Origin: CAYMTN01 sp964393335
Lineage (GTDB): Bacteria > Chloroflexota > Anaerolineae > Aggregatilineales > Aggregatilineaceae
NCBI GenBank assembly: GCA_964393335.1
Contig: CAYMTN010000033.1
Location: forward strand, 1-33,752
Reading direction: 5' to 3'
Length of the DNA: 33,752 nucleotides
The notes under the pieces were generated by a model, which did not search any database, was not told the origin of the DNA, and saw only the letters and a program-made list of their open reading frames with translations. Shown here in pieces: positions 22,758 through 30,097 of this stretch. Positions within the stretch are counted from its first letter, which is position 1; each line of letters begins with the position of its first letter. Position numbers and translations under genes: made by a program.

Positions 22758-25121
22758 GTGGATATGGATAATAATTACGGCGACAACAACGAATATCATC
22801 CCATGCCGAAGGTGCTCCAGCTCTATCTCGTGATCTCGCAGTACCCGGTGCTCAGCCGGACGATCCGCACCCGGATGCGCGAGGAGCTTTTTACGCGCGG
22901 CATCATCACCGAAACGGCCTTCGAGCGCGAGGTGGTGCAAAAATCCATCGAGTCGCAAAAACGCGAAGGGTTGGTCAACCCGCTGTTCCAGGAATCGCCG
23001 CAAGACTGGGACAAACGCGTGCGTTACATCCGCGCGCACCTGACCGATTTTTACTTCGCCTATAACTTGCCCTACGCGCTGTTTGAGCAGATTCTGTCGA
23101 GCGCGCTGCAAACACGGCAGCCGGACCGCGAAATACGCCTGACTTTCAACCCGGAGATCGCGCCCTGGGATATGCTGTTTGCCGAAGGCGAGCACTACAG
23201 CCGCATGCCGCCCGATGAACGCGCCCAGGTGCAGCATCACCTGCGCGAGATCATCGTCGTGCTGCTCAAGGGCATGATCAGCGATCACCTGGCGTTGGTC
23301 GGCATGGCGAAAGAAGTGTTCACCATCGACGATCTGAAAGATATCCGCGAACGGCGCATCGGGCGCGGCAAGATCGGCGGCAAAGCGGCAGGTATGCTGC
23401 TGGCCTGGAAGCTGCTGCAACAGGCCGGGGAAGCGTCGGGCCTGGACCCGGCTATGATCACGATCCCCGACTCGTATTACGTCGCGACGGACGTGTTTTA
23501 CGAGGTCCACGAATATAACGATTTTCACGGGATCATGAACCAGAAATACAAGTCGCGCGATGAGATCATCGCGGATTACCCGATGATCTACGACAAATAC
23601 CGCCGCGCTGAACTGCCGCCGCACATCATGGATCAACTGGCTGAATTGATCGCCGAGATCGGGCAGACGCCGCTCATTTTCCGCTCGTCCAGCCTGCTCG
23701 AAGACAACTTCGCCACGTCGTTTGCGGGCAAGTATGACAGCTTCTTCCTGCCGAATCACGGCACGCCCGAAGAAAACCTGATCGCGGCCAAAGAAGCGAT
23801 CATGAACATTTACGCCAGCACGCTCAGCCCGGACGCCCTGATTTACCGGCAGCGCATGGGCCTGGTCGATTTTGACGAGCGGATGGCGATCTTGATCCAG
23901 AAGGTCGAAGGACAGCGTTACGGGCGCTACTTCTTCCCGATGATCGCGGGCGTCGGCTTCAGCCGCAACCCGTTCCGCTGGAACCAAAAAATCCGGCGCG
24001 AGGACGGGCTGCTGCGGCTGGTATGCGGCCTGGGCACGCGCGCCGTCGAGCGCGGCGACAACGATTACCCGCGCCTGGTGGCGCTTTCGCACCCGCACCT
24101 GCGCCCGGAAACACGCATCGAGCAGATACGGCGCTATTCGCAGCACCTGATCGACGTGATCGACCTGGAAGAAAACGCGGTCAAGACGCTGCCGATTGAC
24201 GCCGTGCTGGACGAAAACTTCCCCGCGCTGCGGCTGGTCGCCGTGCAGGATTTGGGGCAGACGCTGCAACCGTTCATCTCCAAACCGGCCAACGTGGACC
24301 CGACGCGCCTCGTGTTTTCGTTCGATGCGCTGACGCGCCAGCCGGTTTTCACCGATACCATGTGCAGCTTGCTGGCGTTTTTGCAGGCGAAATACGAGCG
24401 CCCGGTCGATATCGAGTTCACGATCAGTATCACGAGGACGTGGCCGCAGCCGGAGTTTCATATCTCGCTGCTGCAATGCCGTCCGCTGAGCGAGTACGAG
24501 GCCGAACTGACGCGCCACGTGCCCGAAGACGTGCCGGAGGCCGACAAGCTGTTTTCGGCGCGCCGCCAGGTGCCCGAAGGCGTGGTCGAGGGCGTGCGCT
24601 ATGTCGTCTACGTCAGGCCGGACGCGTATCATCGCATCCGTAACCCCCAGCGCCGCCTGGAAGTCGGGCGGTTGATCGGGCGGCTGAACGAACGCCTGCG
24701 CGGCGAAGTCTTCGTGTTGATGGGGCCGGGGCGCTGGGGTACGTCCGACATCGAGTTAGGCGTCAAGGTTGGCTATTCGGACATTGACTACAGTTATGCG
24801 CTGATCGAGATCGCGTATGCGGACGGGACCGGATCGCCGGAAATGGCCTACGGCACGCACTTTTTCCAGGACCTGGTCGAGGCGAAAATCTTCCCGCTGG
24901 CGTTGTTCCCCAAGGACTCCGGCGTGATCTTCAACTGGGGCTTTTTTAACACGACGCCCAACATCCTGGCCGACCTGCTGCCCGACGACGCCGATTTTGC
25001 CGACGTCGTGCGTGTGATCGACGTGCCCGCCGTGACACATGGCCGCCTGATGGAGATCGTCATGGATGGCGGGCAGGATCAGGCGTTGGGCTACCTGCGC
25101 TATTACGACGGCGCGGAGTAA
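22758..25121 (+). CDS. PEP/pyruvate-binding-domain protein (PPDK_N type) without the phosphotransfer domains
   Basis: The protein has 787 residues. The GTG at 22758 has AGGG 7 bases upstream; an ATG at 22764 is the alternative. Residues about 1-190 are a helical, conserved but unnamed region. The ATP-grasp-like PPDK_N domain follows: GRGKIGGKAAGMLLAWKLL (about 203-220), the RSSS-LLED-NFATSFAGKYDSFF block (309-330), and then the GVGFSRNPF and GLGTRAVERGDNDYPR loops. The swivelling phospho-His domain (G-x-T-S-H-x-A) and the PEP-binding barrel of true PEP synthase are absent. Instead the C-terminus has a conserved block with GPGRWGTSDIELGVKVGYSDI and YGTHFFQDLVEAKIFPLALFP. It is probably an ATP-dependent phosphotransferase or kinase with another acceptor, or a regulator; the reaction is unknown. 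Cytoplasmic. Confidence 0.82.
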   Translation: MDMDNNYGDNNEYHPMPKVLQLYLVISQYPVLSRTIRTRMREELFTRGIITETAFEREVVQKSIESQKREGLVNPLFQESPQDWDKRVRYIRAHLTDFYFAYNLPYALFEQILSSALQTRQPDREIRLTFNPEIAPWDMLFAEGEHYSRMPPDERAQVQHHLREIIVVLLKGMISDHLALVGMAKEVFTIDDLKDIRERRIGRGKIGGKAAGMLLAWKLLQQAGEASGLDPAMITIPDSYYVATDVFYEVHEYNDFHGIMNQKYKSRDEIIADYPMIYDKYRRAELPPHIMDQLAELIAEIGQTPLIFRSSSLLEDNFATSFAGKYDSFFLPNHGTPEENLIAAKEAIMNIYASTLSPDALIYRQRMGLVDFDERMAILIQKVEGQRYGRYFFPMIAGVGFSRNPFRWNQKIRREDGLLRLVCGLGTRAVERGDNDYPRLVALSHPHLRPETRIEQIRRYSQHLIDVIDLEENAVKTLPIDAVLDENFPALRLVAVQDLGQTLQPFISKPANVDPTRLVFSFDALTRQPVFTDTMCSLLAFLQAKYERPVDIEFTISITRTWPQPEFHISLLQCRPLSEYEAELTRHVPEDVPEADKLFSARRQVPEGVVEGVRYVVYVRPDAYHRIRNPQRRLEVGRLIGRLNERLRGEVFVLMGPGRWGTSDIELGVKVGYSDIDYSYALIEIAYADGTGSPEMAYGTHFFQDLVEAKIFPLALFPKDSGVIFNWGFFNTTPNILADLLPDDADFADVVRVIDVPAVTHGRLMEIVMDGGQDQALGYLRYYDGAE

Positions 25122-25127
25122 AACGCA

Positions 25128-25155
25128 GCAGGCGGCTCTGCTGAAAACCGCCTGC
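25128..25155 (+). repeat. Hairpin after the PEP-synthase-like gene
   Basis: GCAGGCGG (25128-25135) pairs with CCGCCTGC (25148-25155), 7 bases after the stop. There is no T-run, so termination is uncertain. Confidence 0.45.
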
Positions 25156-25178
25156 CGGAGCGCTCACTGAATAAGGTT

Positions 25179-25238
25179 CTATCCGCAAATCGCCTCGTAG
25201 GGGCGCTGCTTGCCGCGCCCGGCATAATTTGCGGATAG
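25179..25238. repeat. 60-bp element with 12-bp perfect terminal inverted repeats
   Basis: CTATCCGCAAAT (25179-25190) and ATTTGCGGATAG (25227-25238) flank 36 bases containing GTAGGGGCGC (25198-25207) and GCGCCC. The same GTAGGGGCGC core occurs in a second hairpin at 32741-32773, so this is probably a dispersed REP/MITE-like repeat. No coding capacity. Confidence 0.55.
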
Positions 25239-25254
25239 GTTGCAGATCGGTCGT

Positions 25255-25887
25255 TTATTCGACCACGTCCATTGGCAGCGGGGCACCGTTCCACACGGCA
25301 TCGTAGTTCGGCCCGAGAGTGCTGGCCGGGACCCACAGCAGGTCGCAGCCCCACACGATTTTGCGGTACAGGCCGCTGGCGTCCACGCCGATCACGCGCG
25401 CGGAGTTCCCGGCGGTGATCACGTACTCGGTTTTTGCGTCGCTCTCCGGTGCCCAGTAGATCGGGGCATCCGCCACGAACGTGCCGCCGACTGCCTGGGG
25501 CGGGATGTTGAGCAGCACGTCACACCCGGCGCCGCCGCACGAGATGGTCTGCGGCTCGATGAACATAAAACTGGATGCGAGCCACGTTCCTCCACACCCA
25601 TCATCTTCAAACACCAACCCGCTCCACGTGCCCGGTCCGGGAATCACGAATTCATGGGGCAGAACATACCCCGTGGTCGGCAGGTTCGGGCCTGTGCCGT
25701 TCACACGATAGTTATACGTAAGGTAGGATGTCGAGTTCTCTACGTGAAGATCGTTACCGACGCAGTAGGCCTCAAACGTATAGGTGCCGACTGAGAGCCC
25801 GGCGGCCTGCGGGATGCTGTGACCGGCGAATACGACCACCAGCCCCAGCGTTACGAGAATCAAAACGCGAGGTGAATTGAGTTTCAT
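25255..25887 (-). CDS. Secreted protein of unknown function
   Basis: The protein has 210 residues. The ATG at 25887 is preferred to one at 25917 because AGGCGGA precedes it and it begins the signal peptide (RVLILVTLGLVVVFAGH, cleavage after about residue 29, QAAG). The mature chain is beta-rich with six Cys, among them a Cys-Gly-rich turn (DDGCGGTW) and SCGGAGC, which suggests disulfide bonds. The C-terminal part (YVITAGNSARVIGVDASGLYRKIVWGCDLLWVPASTLGPN) has the outline of one SH3-like repeat (a strand, R-V-[IL]-G, W-V-P), similar to the SH3 proteins elsewhere in the window. Export is clear; function is unknown. Confidence 0.7.
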   Translation of the reverse strand: MKLNSPRVLILVTLGLVVVFAGHSIPQAAGLSVGTYTFEAYCVGNDLHVENSTSYLTYNYRVNGTGPNLPTTGYVLPHEFVIPGPGTWSGLVFEDDGCGGTWLASSFMFIEPQTISCGGAGCDVLLNIPPQAVGGTFVADAPIYWAPESDAKTEYVITAGNSARVIGVDASGLYRKIVWGCDLLWVPASTLGPNYDAVWNGAPLPMDVVE

Positions 25888-26276
25888 GGTATTTCCGCCT
25901 TTTACTGATCCGTGCATTGAAAACTAAACTTCTAGATATTGACAGCAAGCCTCACCCCTTAACCCCCGGCCCCTTTTCCCCTCTCCATTTTGATGGAGAG
26001 GGGCCAGGGGTGAGGCTAACCAGCGAGCACCTATGACGCGGCCAGTTTAGTAAGATAGGCAAGGCTCAGTAGAACCGTACGGTAAACATAATTGGAGACG
26101 ACGCGTTTCGTTTTTGAGTCAGAGGAAGATGAGGGATAACGGGAGCACCACGCAAACGGCAGGGAGGCTCAAAAACCCTTCTGCTTTTATTGAACACCAA
26201 ACGACGCCGGTTGTAAAGCTGTTGGTTAGTGGGTTGTTCGCCGTCCCGCAACAGAAGAATCAGGCGCGGCGCTCGT
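25888..26276. other. Intergenic region, 389 bases
   Basis: Contains the palindromic repeat at 25949-26016 and an 8-bp inverted repeat TTTTTGAG/CTCAAAAA (26111-26118 with 26168-26175). The rest is less GC-rich than the genes around it. No coding frame with a ribosome binding site and no RNA gene recognised. Confidence 0.4.
25949..26016. repeat. 68-bp nested palindrome (CTCACCCC...GGGGTGAG type)
   Basis: Outer arms GCCTCACCCC (25949-25958) and GGGGTGAGGC (26007-26016), inner arms CCCCTCTCCAT (25978-25988) and ATGGAGAGGGG (25993-26003) with a 4-base loop TTTG. Pyrimidine-rich palindromes of the CTCACCCC...GGGGTGAG kind are widespread non-autonomous repeats in Chloroflexota, Cyanobacteria and others. 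It lies upstream of the secreted protein gene. Confidence 0.7.
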
Positions 26277-26882
26277 TCACTCCGGGCTGGCGAGCAGCGC
26301 CGTGATCGCCGCGATCACGGCCTCCGAGTCGGTGAACAGCAGCCCGTGCATCCCCAACCGGCGGGCGGCTTCGACATTACCCGTGCGGTCGTCTATGTAG
26401 ATCGCGTCGGTCGGCGCGACGTCCAGGCGGGCCAGCGTGCGACGGTAAATTTCCGGGTCCGGCTTCTGGATGCCTTCCTCCGCCGAATACACGATTACGT
26501 CGAACAGGTCATCCATGACCGGCGTATTGGCGATGCGCGCATCCGGCCACGCATCGCTGAGCACGCCCGTTTTGACCGCCGGTTTGAGCGTGCGGATAAA
26601 ATCGAGCAGCGCCGTGTCCCACACGCTCAACCCCCAAAAGTCCGCGATGAACGCGTGCAGGTCGGCGTCCGGTAAACCAAGCTGCTGCCCGACGAACTGC
26701 CACACCTCCTCGACGGTCGCCCGGCCAACGGTCGCCCGCCGCGCGACCTCGTTCTCGAAGATGGCGGTCGCCAACTGCCCGGCGTTCATGCCCAGCCGCG
26801 CCGACCACGCGCCGACCGGGGCCGAGTCATCGCGGCGGGAGAGCACGCCGCCCACGTCAAAAATCACGGCGCGGATCGTCAT
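26277..26882 (-). CDS. HAD-superfamily hydrolase
   Basis: The protein has 201 residues. HAD motifs: VIFDVGGVL (nucleophile Asp9), TGVLSDA (Ser109), IQKPDP (Lys140) and IYIDDRTGNVEAA (Asp164/165). The second Asp of the common DxDGT motif is Gly, as is usual in the FDxGGVL/FDLGNV subgroup (YihX-like phosphatases and epoxide-hydrolase N-domains), so this is not damage. An alpha-helical cap lies between residues about 18 and 95. It is probably a small-molecule phosphatase. GGAAGGA precedes the ATG, and the start is 19 bases after the stop of the oxidoreductase gene, so the two form an operon. Confidence 0.9.
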   Translation of the reverse strand: MTIRAVIFDVGGVLSRRDDSAPVGAWSARLGMNAGQLATAIFENEVARRATVGRATVEEVWQFVGQQLGLPDADLHAFIADFWGLSVWDTALLDFIRTLKPAVKTGVLSDAWPDARIANTPVMDDLFDVIVYSAEEGIQKPDPEIYRRTLARLDVAPTDAIYIDDRTGNVEAARRLGMHGLLFTDSEAVIAAITALLASPE

Positions 26883-26901
26883 GGCTGCGTTCCTTCCGGC
26901 G

Positions 26902-27924
26902 TTACGGTTTCAGGATCACTTTGCCGATGTTGCGCCGCTCGTGCAGATAGCGGTGCGCGTCGGCGGCGGCTTCCAGCGGGAACACCTGATCGACGTGCAC
27001 CGGCAGGTCGCCCGCCGCATACCAGCCGAGCAGCCGGTCCATCCAGCCGCGTAACATCGTTTCTTCGCCCCACAGCGTCGCCATGTTGACGCCGCTCACG
27101 CCTTTGTTGTCGTTGGCCAGTGACGCGGGATTGAAGCGGAACCAGGGCGTCGCCAGCGCAAACTTGAGCAGGCCCCACAGCGAGCGCCGAGCGCCGGGGG
27201 CCAGCGCCGTGACGCCCGTGATCACCAGCCGCCCGGTCGGGGCCAGCGCGCGGTAGCTTTTTAACCACGACCGCCCGCCAATCGAATCCAGCGCGATCTG
27301 CACGCCGCGCCCGCCGGTCAGATCGCGGACCACACGCTCGAAGTCGTGATTCCGGTAGTCGATGGGGTGCTGCACGCCGTGCTCGCGCAAAAACGCGTGT
27401 TTGCCGGGTGAGGCCGTGCCGTAGATCGTCGCCTCGTGAATCCGCGCCAGGGCGACCGCCGCGAGTCCGAGTCCGCCCGCTGCGGCGTGGATCAGCACCG
27501 AGTCGCTCGCCTGGATGCGGGCCTGCGCGACCAATCCCGCGTAAGCCGTCAGGTACGCCACCGAGAATCCGGCGGCCTGCTCGACCGGCATCGACGCGGG
27601 GCGGGGGAAAACCTGGGCGGCGGGCACGCAGATCATGTCGCTGTAGCCGCCGAAACGTGCCAGCGCGATCACGGGTTGGCTGCGCAGCGACTCGTCCACG
27701 CCCGCGCCGAGCGCCTCGACGCGGCCTGTGACTTCGTAGCCGGGCACGTAGGGGATTTTGGGCGCATCCCGGTACACGCCCAGCCGCCCGACCACGTCCG
27801 CGAAGTTGACGCCAATCGCCTCGACCGCGATCCGCACCTCGCCAGGGGCGGGCTGCGGCGTGGGGCCGTCGCGCAGTTGCAGCACGTCGGGCGGGCCTGG
27901 TTTGGTGATCCATACCTGGCGCAT
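26902..27924 (-). CDS. Quinone oxidoreductase-like MDR family NADPH-dependent reductase
   Basis: The protein has 340 residues, full length for zinc-free medium-chain reductases. The N-terminal GroES-like domain carries PGEVRIAVEAIGVNFADVVGRLG and YVPGYEVTGRVEALG. The nucleotide-binding fold carries VLIHAAAGGLGLAAVALA (143-160) and GTASPGKHAFLREHGV, followed by VQIALDSIGG. Structural and catalytic zinc Cys are absent, as in quinone oxidoreductases. The conserved FPLEAAADAHRYLHERRNIGKVIL end is intact. It should reduce quinones or activated double bonds with NADPH; the substrate is unknown. AAAGGAG lies 9 bases before the ATG. Downstream is the HAD gene, upstream the nitroreductase on the same strand, with a 50-base gap. 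Confidence 0.93.
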   Translation of the reverse strand: MRQVWITKPGPPDVLQLRDGPTPQPAPGEVRIAVEAIGVNFADVVGRLGVYRDAPKIPYVPGYEVTGRVEALGAGVDESLRSQPVIALARFGGYSDMICVPAAQVFPRPASMPVEQAAGFSVAYLTAYAGLVAQARIQASDSVLIHAAAGGLGLAAVALARIHEATIYGTASPGKHAFLREHGVQHPIDYRNHDFERVVRDLTGGRGVQIALDSIGGRSWLKSYRALAPTGRLVITGVTALAPGARRSLWGLLKFALATPWFRFNPASLANDNKGVSGVNMATLWGEETMLRGWMDRLLGWYAAGDLPVHVDQVFPLEAAADAHRYLHERRNIGKVILKP

Positions 27925-27974
27925 GTCAGGAATCTCCTTTGCGATAGTTGTCAGGGATCGGCTCGAAGCAAACC

Positions 27975-28538
27975 CTATTCCAGATACTTGGCATTCTTGA
28001 TCTTGGCTCGTTTCTTGCGTGGTTCATATGCCTGCCAGTGGACGCGATATTCGTCATACTGGGTGCGCGGGCGTTTCTCTTCGGCAGGAAATCCTACATA
28101 CGCCATAGCTAACGGCGTGACATGGTCTGGAATGTTCAACACGGCGCGAACTGGCTTCATCACACTTGGCTGGGGATACAGCCCGATCCAAACGGAACCC
28201 AGGCCCAGTCCAGTCGCCGCGATCAGGATATTCTCCATCGTGGCGCAACAATCCTGCACCCAGTAATGCTTCGCCGCCGAGCTATGCGCAATGTTGACAT
28301 TGCCGCACACCACAATTGCCGCCGGGGCGTTATAACGCGCAAATTGCAGTCTTTCGCGCAATTGATCCAGCTGCTCTTTTTCGGTAATGACCACAAACTC
28401 CCACGGCTGGCTGTTACAGGCATTGGCGGCCGCCATCGCCGCCTGGAGCAGGCTTACCAATAAATCGCTGCTGACCGGCTGATCGGTGTAATGGCGAATG
28501 CTGCGCCGCTTGAAGATGATGTCCAAAATCTCTGTCAT
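27975..28538 (-). CDS. Nitroreductase-family FMN oxidoreductase
   Basis: The protein has 187 residues. It begins with the family motif FKRRSIRHYTDQPV (FMN phosphate contacts), followed by LLQAAMAAANACNSQPWEFVVI, then CCATMENILIAATGLGLGSVWIGLYP (FMN ring and dimer region) and MAYVGFPAEEKRPR. The C-terminus is basic (EPRKKRAKIKNAKYLE). It should be a homodimeric flavoprotein reducing nitro groups, quinones or related acceptors with NAD(P)H. There is no ribosome binding site. A divergent promoter shared with queG is proposed at 28553-28594. Confidence 0.93.
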   Translation of the reverse strand: MTEILDIIFKRRSIRHYTDQPVSSDLLVSLLQAAMAAANACNSQPWEFVVITEKEQLDQLRERLQFARYNAPAAIVVCGNVNIAHSSAAKHYWVQDCCATMENILIAATGLGLGSVWIGLYPQPSVMKPVRAVLNIPDHVTPLAMAYVGFPAEEKRPRTQYDEYRVHWQAYEPRKKRAKIKNAKYLE

Positions 28539-28552
28539 GTTGTGTATCCACG

Positions 28553-28581
28553 TTTATCGCTTGTTTGACCGCACGCCGCAA
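28553..28581 (-). promoter_or_regulatory. Candidate nitroreductase promoter
   Basis: Minus-strand TTGCGG (28576-28581) and GATAAA (28553-28558) with a 17-base spacer; the -10 is imperfect. It interleaves with the plus-strand promoter below, so the two would compete. Confidence 0.35.
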
Positions 28582-28594
28582 AACCCGGTATAAC
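28565..28594 (+). promoter_or_regulatory. queG promoter
   Basis: TTGACC (28565-28570) and TATAAC (28589-28594) with an 18-base spacer, 31 bases before the queG ATG. Confidence 0.55.
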
Positions 28595-28625
28595 CTGTCT
28601 ATCGGCCACCTATCATACCCGATCC

Positions 28626-29696
28626 ATGCCCGTTTCCGCTGGAACGATCCGCCACCTGGCTGCTGACCTGGGATTCACGCAGGTCGGGATCATCCCGGCT
28701 GCGCCGTCGCCGCGCCTGGATGCCTACCTGCGCTGGATCGAGGCCGGGATGCACGGCGCGATGGATTACCTGGCGCGCCCGGACCGCGTGGCCCGCCGCC
28801 GCGACCTGAACGTGATCCTGCCGGGCGTGCGCTCATTGGTGATCGTCGCGCTGGACTACGGCACGCACGCCGTGCCGGACTCCGTGCTCAGCGATCCCCG
28901 GCGCGGGCGCATTTCCAATTACGCGTGGGGCGTCGATTATCACGACCTGATCGCGGCGCGATTGGAAATCATCGCGGCGCATCTGCGCGCCGGGTCCGGC
29001 GATGACACGGCCTGCCGCGTGTACGTCGATACCGGCGCGATCCTGGAACGCAGCCACGCGCAGCAGGCCGGGCTGGGCTTCACCGGCAAAAACACGATGG
29101 TGATCCATCCCCGGCGCGGATCGTACCTGTTCCTGGGCGAAATTTTGACGACGCTGGCCTTCGACGACGCCGATCAGCCGTTTGCGCTGGGCGGCCAACC
29201 CCGCCAGTCGATGTGCGGGACGTGTACGCGCTGCCTGCACGCCTGCCCGACGGCGGCTTTCCCGCGCCCGTACGTGCTCGACGCGCGGCGCTGCATCAGC
29301 TACCTGACCATCGAGCTGAAAGGCGCTGTTCCCGACGACCTGCGCCCGCTGATGGGCAACTGGGTCTACGGCTGCGACGTGTGCCAGCAGGTATGTCCGT
29401 TTACGCGGTTTGTCCAGCCGAGCGCCGAGTCCGCTTTCTGGCCGGTGAACGTGGATCGCGCCGCGCCGCCGCTGGCCGATCTGCTGGCGCTGGACGACGA
29501 CGGGTTCCGCGCGTGCTTCCGGGATTCGGCCATCTGGCGCATCAAACGCGAGCGGCTGGTGCGTAATGCGTGTATCGCGGCGGGTAACAGCGGCCTGCCG
29601 GAGTTCGGGCCGCCGCTCGAACGGCTGGCCGCAGCGGACGGCTCCGCGCTGGTCCGCGAGCACGCGGCGTGGGCGCTGGCCCGCCTGGATTCTTGA
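28626..29696 (+). CDS. queG: Epoxyqueuosine reductase
   Basis: The protein has 356 residues. It carries out the last step of queuosine formation, reducing epoxyqueuosine in tRNA with cobalamin and two 4Fe-4S clusters. The N-terminal cobalamin-binding part has VDTGAILERSHAQQAGLGFTGKNT (Asp135 is the proposed catalytic acid). Cluster ligands are Cys197, Cys200, Cys203 and Cys207 (CGTCTRCLHACPT) and Cys250, Cys253 and Cys257 with Cys223 (YGCDVCQQVCPF). A HEAT-like C-terminus (about 300-356) is kept, as in full-length QueG. There is no ribosome binding site, but a good promoter is present. tgt is in the same window; the MazG-like gene follows after 29 bases. Confidence 0.96.
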   Translation: MPVSAGTIRHLAADLGFTQVGIIPAAPSPRLDAYLRWIEAGMHGAMDYLARPDRVARRRDLNVILPGVRSLVIVALDYGTHAVPDSVLSDPRRGRISNYAWGVDYHDLIAARLEIIAAHLRAGSGDDTACRVYVDTGAILERSHAQQAGLGFTGKNTMVIHPRRGSYLFLGEILTTLAFDDADQPFALGGQPRQSMCGTCTRCLHACPTAAFPRPYVLDARRCISYLTIELKGAVPDDLRPLMGNWVYGCDVCQQVCPFTRFVQPSAESAFWPVNVDRAAPPLADLLALDDDGFRACFRDSAIWRIKRERLVRNACIAAGNSGLPEFGPPLERLAAADGSALVREHAAWALARLDS

Positions 29697-29725
29697 ACTG
29701 TGCAGCCCAAACAAAGGACCTGACC

Positions 29726-30085
29726 ATGCCTGTTTCCCAATCCGACCCGCTGCGTGACCCGCTGCGTGATCCCCTAGGGGACCTGATCGCCTCGACGCTG
29801 GCGTTCTACGCGCGATTCGGCGTCACGCAGCAGATGCCGGACGCGATCCGCAATTTCCAGGAGGAAGTGGGCGAGTTCGTCGAAGCGGCCCAGGCGGGCA
29901 CCGATCCGGATCACACCGCCGAGGAAGCCGCCGACGTGATCGTGACGATCATCGGCGTGTGCCAGGCGGCGGACGTCAGCCCGGAGCGGCTGATCGCGCA
30001 GCTTTACGCGGTCGTCGCCAAAAACGATGCGAAGACCCATGCGACACACGTCGTCCGTGATGGCAAAATCCGGCGGCGGACATAG
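29726..30085 (+). CDS. MazG-like nucleotide pyrophosphohydrolase
   Basis: The protein has 119 residues. The ATG at 29726 follows AAAGGA by 8 bases. The all-alpha NTP-PPase motif is present: FQEEVGEFVEAAQ (E-E-x2-E) and, about 25 residues later, EEAADVIVTIIGV (E-x2-D), which together bind magnesium. The C-terminus KTHATHVVRDGKIRRRT is typical of small MazG-like proteins. It should hydrolyse non-canonical or excess NTPs to NMP and pyrophosphate. An N-terminal DPLRDPLRDPLGD tract comes from a 12-base tandem repeat in the DNA and may be a recent expansion. It probably shares a transcript with queG and ends 12 bases from the convergent MFS gene. Confidence 0.85.
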   Translation: MPVSQSDPLRDPLRDPLGDLIASTLAFYARFGVTQQMPDAIRNFQEEVGEFVEAAQAGTDPDHTAEEAADVIVTIIGVCQAADVSPERLIAQLYAVVAKNDAKTHATHVVRDGKIRRRT

Positions 30086-30097
30086 ACTCGGACGCGC

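Noticed and set aside
22671..24632. 653-codon minus-strand frame opposite the PEP-synthase-like gene
   Set aside because: Length is due to codon bias of the sense gene; the translation has no recognisable domain and the sense strand has clear PPDK_N motifs.
26277..26882. HAD hydrolase thought damaged because the second Asp of DxD is Gly
   Set aside because: FDxGG[VI]L is normal for this HAD subgroup; the other motifs are intact.
26879..27913. Second minus-strand frame overlapping the quinone oxidoreductase gene
   Set aside because: Extremely Arg/Ala/Gly-rich with no family pattern, while the other frame holds a complete MDR protein.
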